From: Catalimonadaceae bacterium JC749
GTDB lineage: Bacteria; Bacteroidota; Bacteroidia; Cytophagales; Cyclobacteriaceae
Length of the DNA stretch: 64,000 nt
NCBI GenBank assembly: GCA_021730635.1
Contig: JAJNNC010000008.1
Location: 62,001-126,000 of the forward strand
Direction: 5' to 3'
The notes under the pieces are model-generated. The model was not told where the DNA came from. It saw only the letters and a program-made list of their open reading frames with translations, and searched no databases. Shown in pieces: positions 18,541 to 26,787 of the stretch (position 1 is the first letter of the stretch; every line of letters begins with the position of its first letter). The translations under genes were made by a program, and so were the position numbers.

Positions 18541-19767
18541 ATGAAGCCAGCCGCACCTGTTATACAAAATACAAAAAGTCGTGTTTCTTCCATTGATGGT
18601 CTGCGGGGTTTTGCCCTGCTACTGGTTTTGATCACACACTTTGTGGGGCCTTTTCCAGGGTATACTCTATTATTCACAGAAGAACAGCTAGCTGCTTTAC
18701 CGATGCCTGATTTGGATGCCCTGCTCGACAGGCTGAATCAGTTGCTCTTCAACGATAAAGCCAGAGCGCTGTTTTCTTTTCTGTTTGGCTTAAGCTTTTA
18801 TTTTCAGCTCAACAAGGCAGAACGTCTTGGTATTTCTTTTAAGAAAAACTTTACCCGAAGACTGATCATCCTGCTGGTGTTCGGGCTTCTGCATGCTTAC
18901 CTGCTATGGTGGGGCGATATTCTGAGATGGTATTTTGTGGCTGGTATCGTCCTCCTGTTTAGTTATCATCTGAGCCCCCGGGTTATTCTGCTGATGGGTA
19001 TCCTCTGTATGTTTGCCATACCCATTGCAGAAAATATTGCAGAGCCTCTCATGGCCCGAAGTCCCGAACGTTTTATTTCCTTAGCTGCAGCCCGGAATGG
19101 TTTTTTAAGTGATTCTTATTTTGAAATGCTGAAAGCTAACCTGTTATGGGATTTAAACATGAGTCTGAATCCCTGGTACCGTATTCCACATACGATCAAC
19201 ATATTGGGTTTCTTCTTTCTGGGACTCTGGGCAGGCAAAACCAGTATATTTAAAAAAGTAGATGAGTATGGTAAGCATTTTATGCTTGGGTTGGTCATCA
19301 GCTTTTTTGTCTTTCTGTTAGGTACTTATGTATATCTTTACGTCCCTGCCGATATAACAAATCATGAGGTATTCTCCAGACTCATACGAGCTACCGGCGG
19401 GCGTCTGAACGATGTAGGGTTGTTTGTTTTTTATGTCTGTGGTTTTGCCTTGCTTTTTCATTTTACAAAAGTCCGGTATTTACTGACTGCTTTTATACCG
19501 ATAGGTCAGATGACGCTGACCAATTATATTATGCAATCTGTGGCAGGTATTTTTCTTTTTCATGGAATAGGACTTGGATTAATGACGAAAGTGGGGCCTT
19601 CCGTTACCATGCCTGTAGCCCTTGTATTCTTTGCCCTTCAAATTGGCTTTAGTCTGCTGTGGCTGAAATATTTCACGATGGGTCCTTTGGAGTGGCTGTG
19701 GCGTGCCCTGGTAGCAGGTAAATTTCAGCCCCTTCTGAAGAAAAAAACAGAACCTATTTATTCTTGA
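18541..19767 (+). CDS. DUF418 family multi-pass membrane protein
   Basis: 408 residues with about ten hydrophobic segments. The N-terminus SRVSSIDGLRGFALLLVLITHF is the opening shared by DUF418/YeiB-like and acyltransferase-3 proteins; the end GQMTLTNYIMQSVAGIFLF ... MGPLEWLWRAL is the DUF418 signature. These are putative inner-membrane transporters or acyltransferases of unknown substrate. The gene stands alone between two non-coding stretches and has no clear promoter box. Confidence 0.88.
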   Translation: MKPAAPVIQNTKSRVSSIDGLRGFALLLVLITHFVGPFPGYTLLFTEEQLAALPMPDLDALLDRLNQLLFNDKARALFSFLFGLSFYFQLNKAERLGISFKKNFTRRLIILLVFGLLHAYLLWWGDILRWYFVAGIVLLFSYHLSPRVILLMGILCMFAIPIAENIAEPLMARSPERFISLAAARNGFLSDSYFEMLKANLLWDLNMSLNPWYRIPHTINILGFFFLGLWAGKTSIFKKVDEYGKHFMLGLVISFFVFLLGTYVYLYVPADITNHEVFSRLIRATGGRLNDVGLFVFYVCGFALLFHFTKVRYLLTAFIPIGQMTLTNYIMQSVAGIFLFHGIGLGLMTKVGPSVTMPVALVFFALQIGFSLLWLKYFTMGPLEWLWRALVAGKFQPLLKKKTEPIYS

Positions 19768-19824
19768 TAAGAACGCGCCTTATGTGTTTAAAGACTTGAA
19801 AGCACTATCTGTAATGATGATAGG

Positions 19825-19938
19825 CTAACTGTCAGAGTGGCTGGCAAAATGCACCGGTGTATGCTCGTCATAGTAGCCCAATTGCTTTTGCACATAAGTG
19901 ACTAACTGCACGCCAAATAAAGTATCTATCATTTCCAT
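19825..19938 (-). pseudogene. Short frame, possible gene remnant
   Basis: A 37-codon frame from ATG at 19938 reads MEMIDTLFGVQLVTYVQKQL and then GYYDEHTPVHFASHSDS. Its composition looks protein-like rather than random, and the upstream codons (SLSP) could belong to it, but the frame is cut by the 23-bp array upstream. I do not recognise the family; it may be the 3' end of a lost gene or chance. Confidence 0.25.
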
Positions 19939-19978
19939 GGGAGATAGGCTGGTACTCGAGTGCCCATATAATACCTAC

Positions 19979-20139
19979 CATTAGAAGGATAAGGGGATTA
20001 TCATTAGAATGAGAGGGTGGTTGCCATTCTAATGAAAGGGTGGTTGCCATTCTAATGAAAGGGTGCGTGTCATTAGAATGATTTGGTGTAAAGCATTCTA
20101 ATGAAAATCGAAAAACCATTCTAATGAAAAATAATTCAC
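19979..20139. repeat. Seven-unit 23-bp tandem array with CATTCTAATG core
   Basis: The 10-mer CATTCTAATG or its reverse complement CATTAGAATG begins at 20002, 20025, 20048, 20071, 20094 and 20117, exactly 23 bases apart; a 9-of-10 copy (CATTAGAAGG) lies at 19979, again 23 bases away. Orientation is rev, rev, fwd, fwd, rev, fwd, fwd. The 13-base spacers are related in the middle units (AAAGGGTGGTTGC) and diverge toward both ends. The arms CATT...AATG are palindromic and only the central dinucleotide (CT/AG) gives direction. A 124-codon frame crossing the array on the minus strand simply translates the repeats. Confidence 0.85.
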
Positions 20140-20184
20140 TATCCTTGAGGTTGGCAGTGCTTTTAAGACCATACTGAAAGGCGG

Positions 20185-20577
20185 CTATACAAACTGATAA
20201 GCCCAATAGATAAGCCCTGCCTGCAAAAAAAGCCTGGCCCATAAAACCCAGGAAGGGATTTTCTTGAATCTGTCAGACCTTATCATGTAGAGATGCACTG
20301 GCAGAAAAGCTATCAACATAATCATAATTCCCCAGGCAGCGATGCTGCGGATGGTTGAGAAAAGAAGACACACTCCCAAAATGATTTCAGCCACACCGCT
20401 GACATATACCAGGACTAAAGCATAAGGCAGGTAAGGAGGGATGATCCTGGTGTAAAAGGCAGGCTTTATAAAATGGGCTAAACCAGCCATGATATATACA
20501 CCTGCCATGACATACAGGCTCGCTATGCTGCCTCCATCTCCATACTGCATTTCCAAATATATAAAAGATAGGGTCAT
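20185..20577 (-). CDS. DoxX-like small membrane protein
   Basis: 130 residues with four predicted membrane helices: ASLYVMAGVYIMAGLAHFI, YALVLVYVSGVAEIILGVCL, AAWGIMIMLIAFLPVHLYMI and LWARLFLQAGLIYWAYQF. The pattern HFIKP near helix 1 and SGVAEIILG in helix 2 fit the DoxX/MauE-like superfamily, whose members often serve as membrane partners of redox enzymes. ATG at 20577 is used; the Met at codon 10 is also possible. It is divergent from the oxidoreductase gene. Confidence 0.8.
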   Translation of the reverse strand: MTLSFIYLEMQYGDGGSIASLYVMAGVYIMAGLAHFIKPAFYTRIIPPYLPYALVLVYVSGVAEIILGVCLLFSTIRSIAAWGIMIMLIAFLPVHLYMIRSDRFKKIPSWVLWARLFLQAGLIYWAYQFV

Positions 20578-20653
20578 TTCTTTTCATTTTACAATAATCC
20601 CGTATCTTAGTTGACACAACACTAATCACAACGCATAACCTATTTTGTCTGCT

Positions 20654-21943
20654 ATGGACCGAAGAAATTTCATTAAATCTACGGCTTGTGCCAGTCTGGC
20701 CTATTCTGCTTTTGCCATTCCTGCTCCCCGTCAAAATAAAAAATATACCACTGCCCTGATCGGTTCCGGCTGGTGGGGTGGCAATATCTTACAGTTTGCC
20801 CTGGAAGCGGGAGAATCAAGACTGGTAGCTGTGTGTGATGTAGACCAGAACCAGCTAGACACAGCCATTGCCAATGCCGGCAAGCTCAGCAGTGACCGCC
20901 CGAAGCGCTATACAGATTATCGCGAATTGCTGGCCCAGGAGAAGCCGGAAATTGTCATTGTGGCTACCCCGGACCATTGGCATCCGCTCATCACAGTAGC
21001 GGCTGTAGAAGCTGGCGCTCATGTGTATGTTGAAAAACCCATCAGCCACACCATCAATGAGGGGAAGGCCATGGTGAAAGCAGCCCGGCAGCATGACCGG
21101 ATTGTGCAGGTAGGCACGCACCGGCGGGTATCACCGCACAACATGTCTGGTATGGAGTTTCTGAAATCAGGCAAAGCCGGGAAAATCGGTATGGTGCGCG
21201 CCTTTGTGCATTATCCGGGTGGCCCCGGAGAAACTGTTCCTAATTCGGAACCCCCGGCAGGACTGGATTGGGATATGTGGTGTGGACCGGCCCCTCTGGT
21301 TCCTTACAATGAAAAAATCCACCCCAAAGGGTTTCGCCAGTTTCTGGATTTTGCCAACGGACAGATTGGCGACTGGGGTATCCACTGGCTGGATCAGATT
21401 CTGTGGTGGACAGAAGAAAAAGCCCCCAGGTCTGTTCATTCCGTAGCTGCCCGCCATATCAAAGAAGATAATACCACCGCCCCTGATACACAGGTGGTAA
21501 ACTATGAATTTGAGGATTTTACGGCTGTCTGGGAACATCGGCAATTTGCCGGAAATGAGGCGGAGAAGCACAACATTGGCTGTTACTTTTATGGAACGGA
21601 AGGCACCTTCCATATGGGATGGCTGGATGGCTGGACATTTTATCCCAGCAACAAGGATAAGCAGATCATTCACGAAGAGCCACAACTGCACGAGCCAGAC
21701 CAGCAGAATATCAGAGAACTCTGGGCCAATTTTCTGAGCTCCATCAAAACCGGGAAAAAACCTGTTTGTGATATAGAGATTGGTTACCACTCTACCAACA
21801 TGAGCCTGTTAGGCATGCTATCGCATAAACTGGGTAGAAGTGTCCGGTGGGACTGGGAGAAAGGAGAGATTCCGAACGATCCGGAGGCCAATAAGCTACT
21901 TACCAGAGCTTACCGTAGTCCCTGGGATTATCCCATTGTGTAG
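20654..21943 (+). CDS. Gfo/Idh/MocA family oxidoreductase with Tat-like signal
   Basis: 429 residues. The ATG at 20654 starts MDRRNFIKSTACASLAYSAF, a twin-arginine export signal with double Arg. The NAD(P)-binding Rossmann domain follows (TALIGSGWWGGNIL, then VEKPISHTINEG with the catalytic-region EKP), and then the C-terminal alpha/beta domain (IGDWGIHWLDQILWW). Such exported family members act on sugars or glycosides in the periplasm and are common in Bacteroidota. Substrate unknown. A TTG three codons upstream is less likely as start. It converges on yihY with a 2-base gap. Confidence 0.92.
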   Translation: MDRRNFIKSTACASLAYSAFAIPAPRQNKKYTTALIGSGWWGGNILQFALEAGESRLVAVCDVDQNQLDTAIANAGKLSSDRPKRYTDYRELLAQEKPEIVIVATPDHWHPLITVAAVEAGAHVYVEKPISHTINEGKAMVKAARQHDRIVQVGTHRRVSPHNMSGMEFLKSGKAGKIGMVRAFVHYPGGPGETVPNSEPPAGLDWDMWCGPAPLVPYNEKIHPKGFRQFLDFANGQIGDWGIHWLDQILWWTEEKAPRSVHSVAARHIKEDNTTAPDTQVVNYEFEDFTAVWEHRQFAGNEAEKHNIGCYFYGTEGTFHMGWLDGWTFYPSNKDKQIIHEEPQLHEPDQQNIRELWANFLSSIKTGKKPVCDIEIGYHSTNMSLLGMLSHKLGRSVRWDWEKGEIPNDPEANKLLTRAYRSPWDYPIV

Positions 21944-21945
21944 CC

Positions 21946-22854
21946 TTATTCTTCTTTTTCTATTTCTTTGATTTCTACTTTCACGGAGTGCTTTTTAGGC
22001 CGGATATACCTGCCGGCCTGAATAGTATACACTTTGGTAAAAGTAGCCCCTATCAAGACCAGGAGAGAAGAGTAGAATACCCATACCAGAATACCGGCCA
22101 GGGAACCTGCCGCACCATAGGTAGTAGCGATATTGGTATTGGCCAGCAGTTTGCCAATCAGAAACTTGCCGATGGTGAACAGCACCCCCGTGACCAAAGC
22201 GCCCACCCCTACGTCTTTCCATCGTATTTTAGCGTCTGGAAGAAACCTGAATATCAGGCCAAAGATAAAGGAAACCACCACCAGGTATACCAGGTAATTC
22301 AACACATTCATGATATCTACAGTGAAAGCAGACAAGACCCGATTGAGTAATTCCTTAAACATATTCAGCATTGTATCTATGATCAGAGATACCAGCATGA
22401 GGAACCCGAGAATGATAATGATAGATAAGGAAAGCAGACGGTCCTTCAGAAATTTAAGAAATTCTCTTTTAGGTTTAGGCTTCACATCCCAGATAGCATT
22501 CAGAGCCTTTTGGATGAACCCGAAGATGACAGTAGCACTAAACAGCAGGAATACGATTCCCGCAATACTGACAAGTGTGTTGGACCCGTTGACGGATCTT
22601 TTCTGAATAATTTTCTGGATCTCCTCCGCACTGGTGGTACCGATCAACGAATGAATTGACTTAGACAATTGTCGTGCGACCGTCTCTTCCTCCCAGATGG
22701 CACCAATCACCTGAACAATAATGATCAGAACAGAAGGAAGAGAAAAAACGGTAAAAAAAGCAATAGCGGCTGCGTATACCACGGGATCATACTCCTGAAA
22801 CGCCGCAACAGTCTCCCTGATCAGCGACCAGACACGTTTGAAGAACTTCTGCAT
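21946..22854 (-). CDS. YihY/BrkB family inner-membrane protein
   Basis: 302 residues with six membrane segments, matching the YihY/virulence-factor BrkB family: early AAAIAFFTVFSLPSVLIIIV, IRWKDVGVGALVTGVLFTIG, and YGAAGSLAGILVWVFYSSLL. Formerly called ribonuclease BN by mistake; the true role is unknown, perhaps transport. The C-terminus is a short charged tail. It ends 2 bases from the convergent oxidoreductase gene, so no space remains for a terminator of its own. Confidence 0.92.
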   Translation of the reverse strand: MQKFFKRVWSLIRETVAAFQEYDPVVYAAAIAFFTVFSLPSVLIIIVQVIGAIWEEETVARQLSKSIHSLIGTTSAEEIQKIIQKRSVNGSNTLVSIAGIVFLLFSATVIFGFIQKALNAIWDVKPKPKREFLKFLKDRLLSLSIIIILGFLMLVSLIIDTMLNMFKELLNRVLSAFTVDIMNVLNYLVYLVVVSFIFGLIFRFLPDAKIRWKDVGVGALVTGVLFTIGKFLIGKLLANTNIATTYGAAGSLAGILVWVFYSSLLVLIGATFTKVYTIQAGRYIRPKKHSVKVEIKEIEKEE

Positions 22855-22930
22855 AAATTATCTGCTTATGATTCCTATAACTATAGAAATCAGGAATGTG
22901 TTAAAGCAGCAGGAAAACAGAAGCGTTTAT

Positions 22931-25378
22931 TCAATAGAAGACTACCTTACAGTTGGGGTGCCAGCCTTTGAACTTATCTACTTCTTTAGAGGAGATGCGG
23001 GTGTTATAACATCTAAGTTCTTTGATTTCGTATAGTCCCTTCAGGGGTTTTAATTTTTTGACATCGGTATTGTAGCATTCCAACTGTTTCAGGTTGATCA
23101 AGGAAGAAAGAGGTTTCAGGTTTCTTACCTGGGTACCCGAGCATTTTAATACTTCCAGCTCTATAGAATTTTTCAAGGGCTTTAAATCCTCTACCGGTGT
23201 GTTTGAACAATCCAGATAAGCCAGGTTCAACATTTCACCCAAAGGCTCCAGCGACCGGATCGGATTACGGGCACAGGTGATGGAGCGCAAGGTAGTCAGG
23301 CGGCTGAGAGGGGAGAGGTCAGAAACCTGTGTATTTGAAATAACCAGATCTGTCAGTCTGACAAACTCCTGCAAGGGTGTCAGATCATGTATATCCGTAT
23401 TTTCTTCGATAACCAGCTTCTCGATGAAAGCAATTTCATGCAGTTGTTCAGGCGTAGGGACTCCGGAGATGTTCATCTCTTCCATAAAGACAGTCTTCCA
23501 GGCAGGAGCCAGTTCATTCCACCATAAAGACAAAGCATCCGATTTGTAAATAACTACACTCTCCGGGTGCTGCCGGATAAACTCCAGTACTTCCCTGTCT
23601 TCTACCATCGTATTTTCACAACTCAACTTTTTGATGCTGGGAATATCTGACAAAGGAGCCAGGCTGCTGACCTGTGTATTATCTATAATCAAAGCCTGAA
23701 GATTGCGTGCATTGTTAAGAGCCCCTATGCCATTTACACTGGTATTGGCACAGTCAAGATACTGCAATTCTATCATTTCACTTAGAGGCGCCAGGCTATT
23801 GATACTGGTGTACGCACATCTTAATATCTTCAAGTTGGTAAGCTTGGCAAGTGGCTCCAAACTTTTTATCGAGCTATGGTTGGTAATATCAATTTCTGTC
23901 AGGTTGGCAATCTGTGCCAGCTTTTCCTTAGACAAAGAATCAATATCAACATACTGCTTAAAAACTTTTTGCCAGCTTTGGTCCAGGTCCTCCCACCAGT
24001 CTTGCAATTCTCCGGTTTCAAAGATGATCAGCGTTTTAGGGTTGATCGCCATAAACCGGTTCGCCTGCTGCTGCGTAATCGGCGTTTTGTCGCAGTACAC
24101 TTTTTCCAGCGCAGGCAATCCTTTCAGCGGATCAAGATCCTGCACCTGGGTGTTGTTGCAGATCAGTATCTGCAATTGGGTTGATTTACTCAGAGGTGAC
24201 AAATCGGTGACAGGCGTATCCTCAATATTCAGCCAGCTTAACTTAGTGGTTTGGGTCAGCGGTTGCAAATCCTTAACCCCTGTCTGTGCACAATCGAGCG
24301 AAACCAGGTGCGGCATTTTAGCCACCGGCACCAGGGAAGTGATAGACGTGCGGGCACAGTGAAGATCTTTCAACCCAGGCAAAACACTCAGTTCGTATAA
24401 GGGGGTACCTTCGCAGTAAAGTTTCTCGAGCTTGGAAAAATTGGTTAAAATACGCAGATCCCGGATGAGTGTGTTGTTACAGATCAGTTCCCGCAAATTA
24501 GTAGAGTATTTCAGTGCTTCCAGGTCGGCTATCTGCGTGTTGGAGCAGATAAGGGTTTCCAGTTTGGTAAGGTTCCGCAGAGGCACTAAACTACGCACAT
24601 TGGTGGCTGTGATATCCAGGTATTTTAAATTAGAGAGCTTGGCCAAGGGTTCCAGTTCAAACACATTTTTTCGATTGGCCACCACCACTCTTTCCAGGTT
24701 CACGATCTCTCGAAGCATGCGGAAATTGGCAGAATCCATGCCCCGTGCACCAATCTGTTCTAAAAAGAAAACACGCCATGCCGGAGGCACTTCAGACCAC
24801 CAGTTGGCCAGTTCTTCCCTCTCACTGAGCTTGGTCGTGTAGATGCTGGCGATCTTCAGATCCTTTTCTGCTTCGTTCAGGTTGATTTCTACATAGCGGA
24901 TCTGATTGGCATTCACGGTATCTCCTCCCACGGTAATGCCCTGCAGGTTTCTGTTAACGGTTACCCGGAAAAAGATACGTCCGTTGCTGGTTACATAGTA
25001 GCTTACGTCAGTGACGTTCAGCTCAAACTTAGCCTGTTGAAAGAAAAAGTCGATGTCTTTCAGATAAGCCTGCACATTCTTATTGGTCACTACCTGCCGG
25101 TCTTCATCCAGGTCATCTTCTATCTGTACATTTTCATTCTTAAAAGCTTTGCTGTAGCTCTGGTGAATGATGGTTTCTTTTTCCTTGGTAGAGGCTTTTT
25201 CATTGCCCAGTAAGTTCATCATATATTCCAGGAAAGACACCATCTGCCGCGCCTGTTCTTTGTATTCCTCCACTTCCTCCGTACTGAGCTCTTGTGGCTG
25301 CTGAGCCCACACGCAGTGCGTGCCCACCACCATCATGAGGGTCACCAGCCAACACTGTATGGGAAAATATTTAATCAT
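22931..25378 (-). CDS. Secreted leucine-rich-repeat protein with three WW-LRR modules
   Basis: 815 residues. Signal peptide to about residue 25 (CVWAQQ). Residues 35-185 form an alpha/beta domain that also makes up most of the 191-residue neighbour. Three modules follow, at about 192-458, 460-617 and 619-815. Each opens with a Trp-rich helix (NWWSEVPPAWRVFF, DWWEDLDQSWQKVF, LWWNELAPAWKTVF), continues with 22-23-residue leucine-rich repeats of the type LxxLxCxNTxVxDLxPL, and closes with a strand after HP/NP (INPKTLIIF, HPESVVIY, HPNCKVVF). LRRs of this internalin-like kind bind proteins; no anchor or sorting domain is visible. The start overlaps the preceding gene by 8 bases. Function unknown. 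Confidence 0.9.
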   Translation of the reverse strand: MIKYFPIQCWLVTLMMVVGTHCVWAQQPQELSTEEVEEYKEQARQMVSFLEYMMNLLGNEKASTKEKETIIHQSYSKAFKNENVQIEDDLDEDRQVVTNKNVQAYLKDIDFFFQQAKFELNVTDVSYYVTSNGRIFFRVTVNRNLQGITVGGDTVNANQIRYVEINLNEAEKDLKIASIYTTKLSEREELANWWSEVPPAWRVFFLEQIGARGMDSANFRMLREIVNLERVVVANRKNVFELEPLAKLSNLKYLDITATNVRSLVPLRNLTKLETLICSNTQIADLEALKYSTNLRELICNNTLIRDLRILTNFSKLEKLYCEGTPLYELSVLPGLKDLHCARTSITSLVPVAKMPHLVSLDCAQTGVKDLQPLTQTTKLSWLNIEDTPVTDLSPLSKSTQLQILICNNTQVQDLDPLKGLPALEKVYCDKTPITQQQANRFMAINPKTLIIFETGELQDWWEDLDQSWQKVFKQYVDIDSLSKEKLAQIANLTEIDITNHSSIKSLEPLAKLTNLKILRCAYTSINSLAPLSEMIELQYLDCANTSVNGIGALNNARNLQALIIDNTQVSSLAPLSDIPSIKKLSCENTMVEDREVLEFIRQHPESVVIYKSDALSLWWNELAPAWKTVFMEEMNISGVPTPEQLHEIAFIEKLVIEENTDIHDLTPLQEFVRLTDLVISNTQVSDLSPLSRLTTLRSITCARNPIRSLEPLGEMLNLAYLDCSNTPVEDLKPLKNSIELEVLKCSGTQVRNLKPLSSLINLKQLECYNTDVKKLKPLKGLYEIKELRCYNTRISSKEVDKFKGWHPNCKVVFY

Positions 25379-26204
25379 TTTCGTAATAGATGTACTTGAT
25401 CAGTAACTTTTTTTCCTGAGGAGTAGCTTTGGTTAAATCAGAAATCAGCCAGCCCCGGTTGTAGCCAGGCCGGTTGAAGCGGGACAGTTGAAAATACCAA
25501 CCATCCAATTGAAAAAAATGAAACTTCACATTATTGATCGTTTTGAATTTCAGGCTGGAGTTTTTGATTTCATACAAGAAGATAGACAAATAATCCGGAT
25601 GATACCCCCGGGCTGTATACAGATCTACCTTATCTTTGTTATCCTGAAAAACCCGCCTTAGATTCATAAAATCCAGTTCATGACTCAGAGGGTGCAGAAA
25701 ATTACCTTGCGTGGTGGTATCACTTTGAAAAAGGCTGGCAAAAGGCTTAAAGTAAGCTTTGGTGAAAATCCATTTAGAGCCTACTTTTTCCTCCTGCAGT
25801 TTGAGAAACAGCGTGGCTTTTTCCTCCTTGCCTCTGTATACAAAAGTACCTGTGACTTCCGCAAACCATTCTCCTCCATGAAAATTAAGATAATCAGGGC
25901 GGGATTTGCTGGTTACCTGCTGAATGAACTCATTTTTCAGGCTGGAGGATAACCCTTTGTTTTGATTGTCGAACAACATTTCCAGGTATTTTCTCCTGAG
26001 TTGAACATCGCGGTACTGAGCATCTCCTTTATAATACCGGTTGCCTTCCGTGTCTTCTTCTCCGTTGAATCGTCTGAAAAACTGGTTAACCTGTTTGGTT
26101 TCTGCATATAATACGCTTTCATCTCCCAGATATTCTCCAACACCCTGTGCCCGCAAGCTACAGCATGCCAGACAGAATATACTCATCAAAAATAATATTC
26201 GCAT
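25371..26204 (-). CDS. Secreted protein of unknown function in LRR operon
   Basis: 277 residues with a signal peptide ending near CSLRAQ (a cysteine pair CC precedes, so lipidation is conceivable). The middle part (RRKYLEMLFDNQNKG ... WFAEVTGTFVYRGKEEKATL) mixes helices then beta strands, and the end contains FFQLDGWYFQLSRFNRPGY. No family was recognised. It starts 5 bases after the 191-residue gene and overlaps the LRR gene by 8 bases, so it is firmly part of this operon. Confidence 0.75.
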   Translation of the reverse strand: MRILFLMSIFCLACCSLRAQGVGEYLGDESVLYAETKQVNQFFRRFNGEEDTEGNRYYKGDAQYRDVQLRRKYLEMLFDNQNKGLSSSLKNEFIQQVTSKSRPDYLNFHGGEWFAEVTGTFVYRGKEEKATLFLKLQEEKVGSKWIFTKAYFKPFASLFQSDTTTQGNFLHPLSHELDFMNLRRVFQDNKDKVDLYTARGYHPDYLSIFLYEIKNSSLKFKTINNVKFHFFQLDGWYFQLSRFNRPGYNRGWLISDLTKATPQEKKLLIKYIYYEND

Positions 26205-26209
26205 TTACC

Positions 26210-26785
26210 CTATGTTGTTGTTTCGGCTACTCTGATGTCTCCCAGCAGTACATCCCAGAAGTCGATGATCCTGCCGCCAATTTGTGTTTCTTTTTTTTGT
26301 ACAAAAACGGTAATATCCTTCTTCGTAGTATCTTTATACTCTAAACCATCGTCTGAAGTCCCTTCAAATCTTTGGTAAATTGTAATAACACCCACATAAG
26401 TACCATCGGGCTGGCGCTCTAAGTCGCTGATATACTGAATGTCGTACCATTTGATTGTCACTTTGTCGTAATTCAGTGCCATCAGGTGCTCAAAATAGGC
26501 TCTGACATTGAAGTATTCAACCTCCGGACGTTTCAGGGAAGAAACCCCGATCTGAGCCCCATCCGCAAACAATTCTGTCGCTCTTTCCATGACCCGGTTG
26601 GCTTCGGAAAAGGGCGTTTCTTTATTGCCGATAATGCTGATATATTTACTTAAGTCCCTTACTTTTTCCAAGGCCAGTGAATCAATGGCTTGTTTTCTTT
26701 CAGGGCTGATTTCGTCTTGTGCCAGTGCCATGGTAGCGGATACCATGCCTACCCAAAGAATAAGAAAGAATTTTGTTTTGTTCAT
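26210..26785 (-). CDS. Secreted protein sharing a domain with the LRR protein
   Basis: 191 residues, signal peptide to about MALAQ. Residues 40-185 align by eye with residues 45-185 of the LRR protein: YISIIGNKETPFSEANRVME matches FLEYMMNLLGNEKASTKEKE, and NVRAYFEHLMALNYDKVTIK matches NVQAYLKDIDFFFQQAKFEL. Helices followed by several strands suggest an NTF2-like fold, which is inference. It lies 2 bases after the lipoprotein gene. No known function. Confidence 0.75.
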   Translation of the reverse strand: MNKTKFFLILWVGMVSATMALAQDEISPERKQAIDSLALEKVRDLSKYISIIGNKETPFSEANRVMERATELFADGAQIGVSSLKRPEVEYFNVRAYFEHLMALNYDKVTIKWYDIQYISDLERQPDGTYVGVITIYQRFEGTSDDGLEYKDTTKKDITVFVQKKETQIGGRIIDFWDVLLGDIRVAETTT

Positions 26786-26787
26786 TG

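Noticed and set aside
19979-20139. CRISPR array
   Set aside because: The constant unit is only 10 bp and 'spacers' are 13 bp and partly alike; orientation flips; no cas genes.
19868-20242. A 124-codon minus-strand frame with repeated HSND words
   Set aside because: It is the translation of the 23-bp array (23 x 3 gives a 23-residue period) and overlaps doxX; no start or domain supports it.
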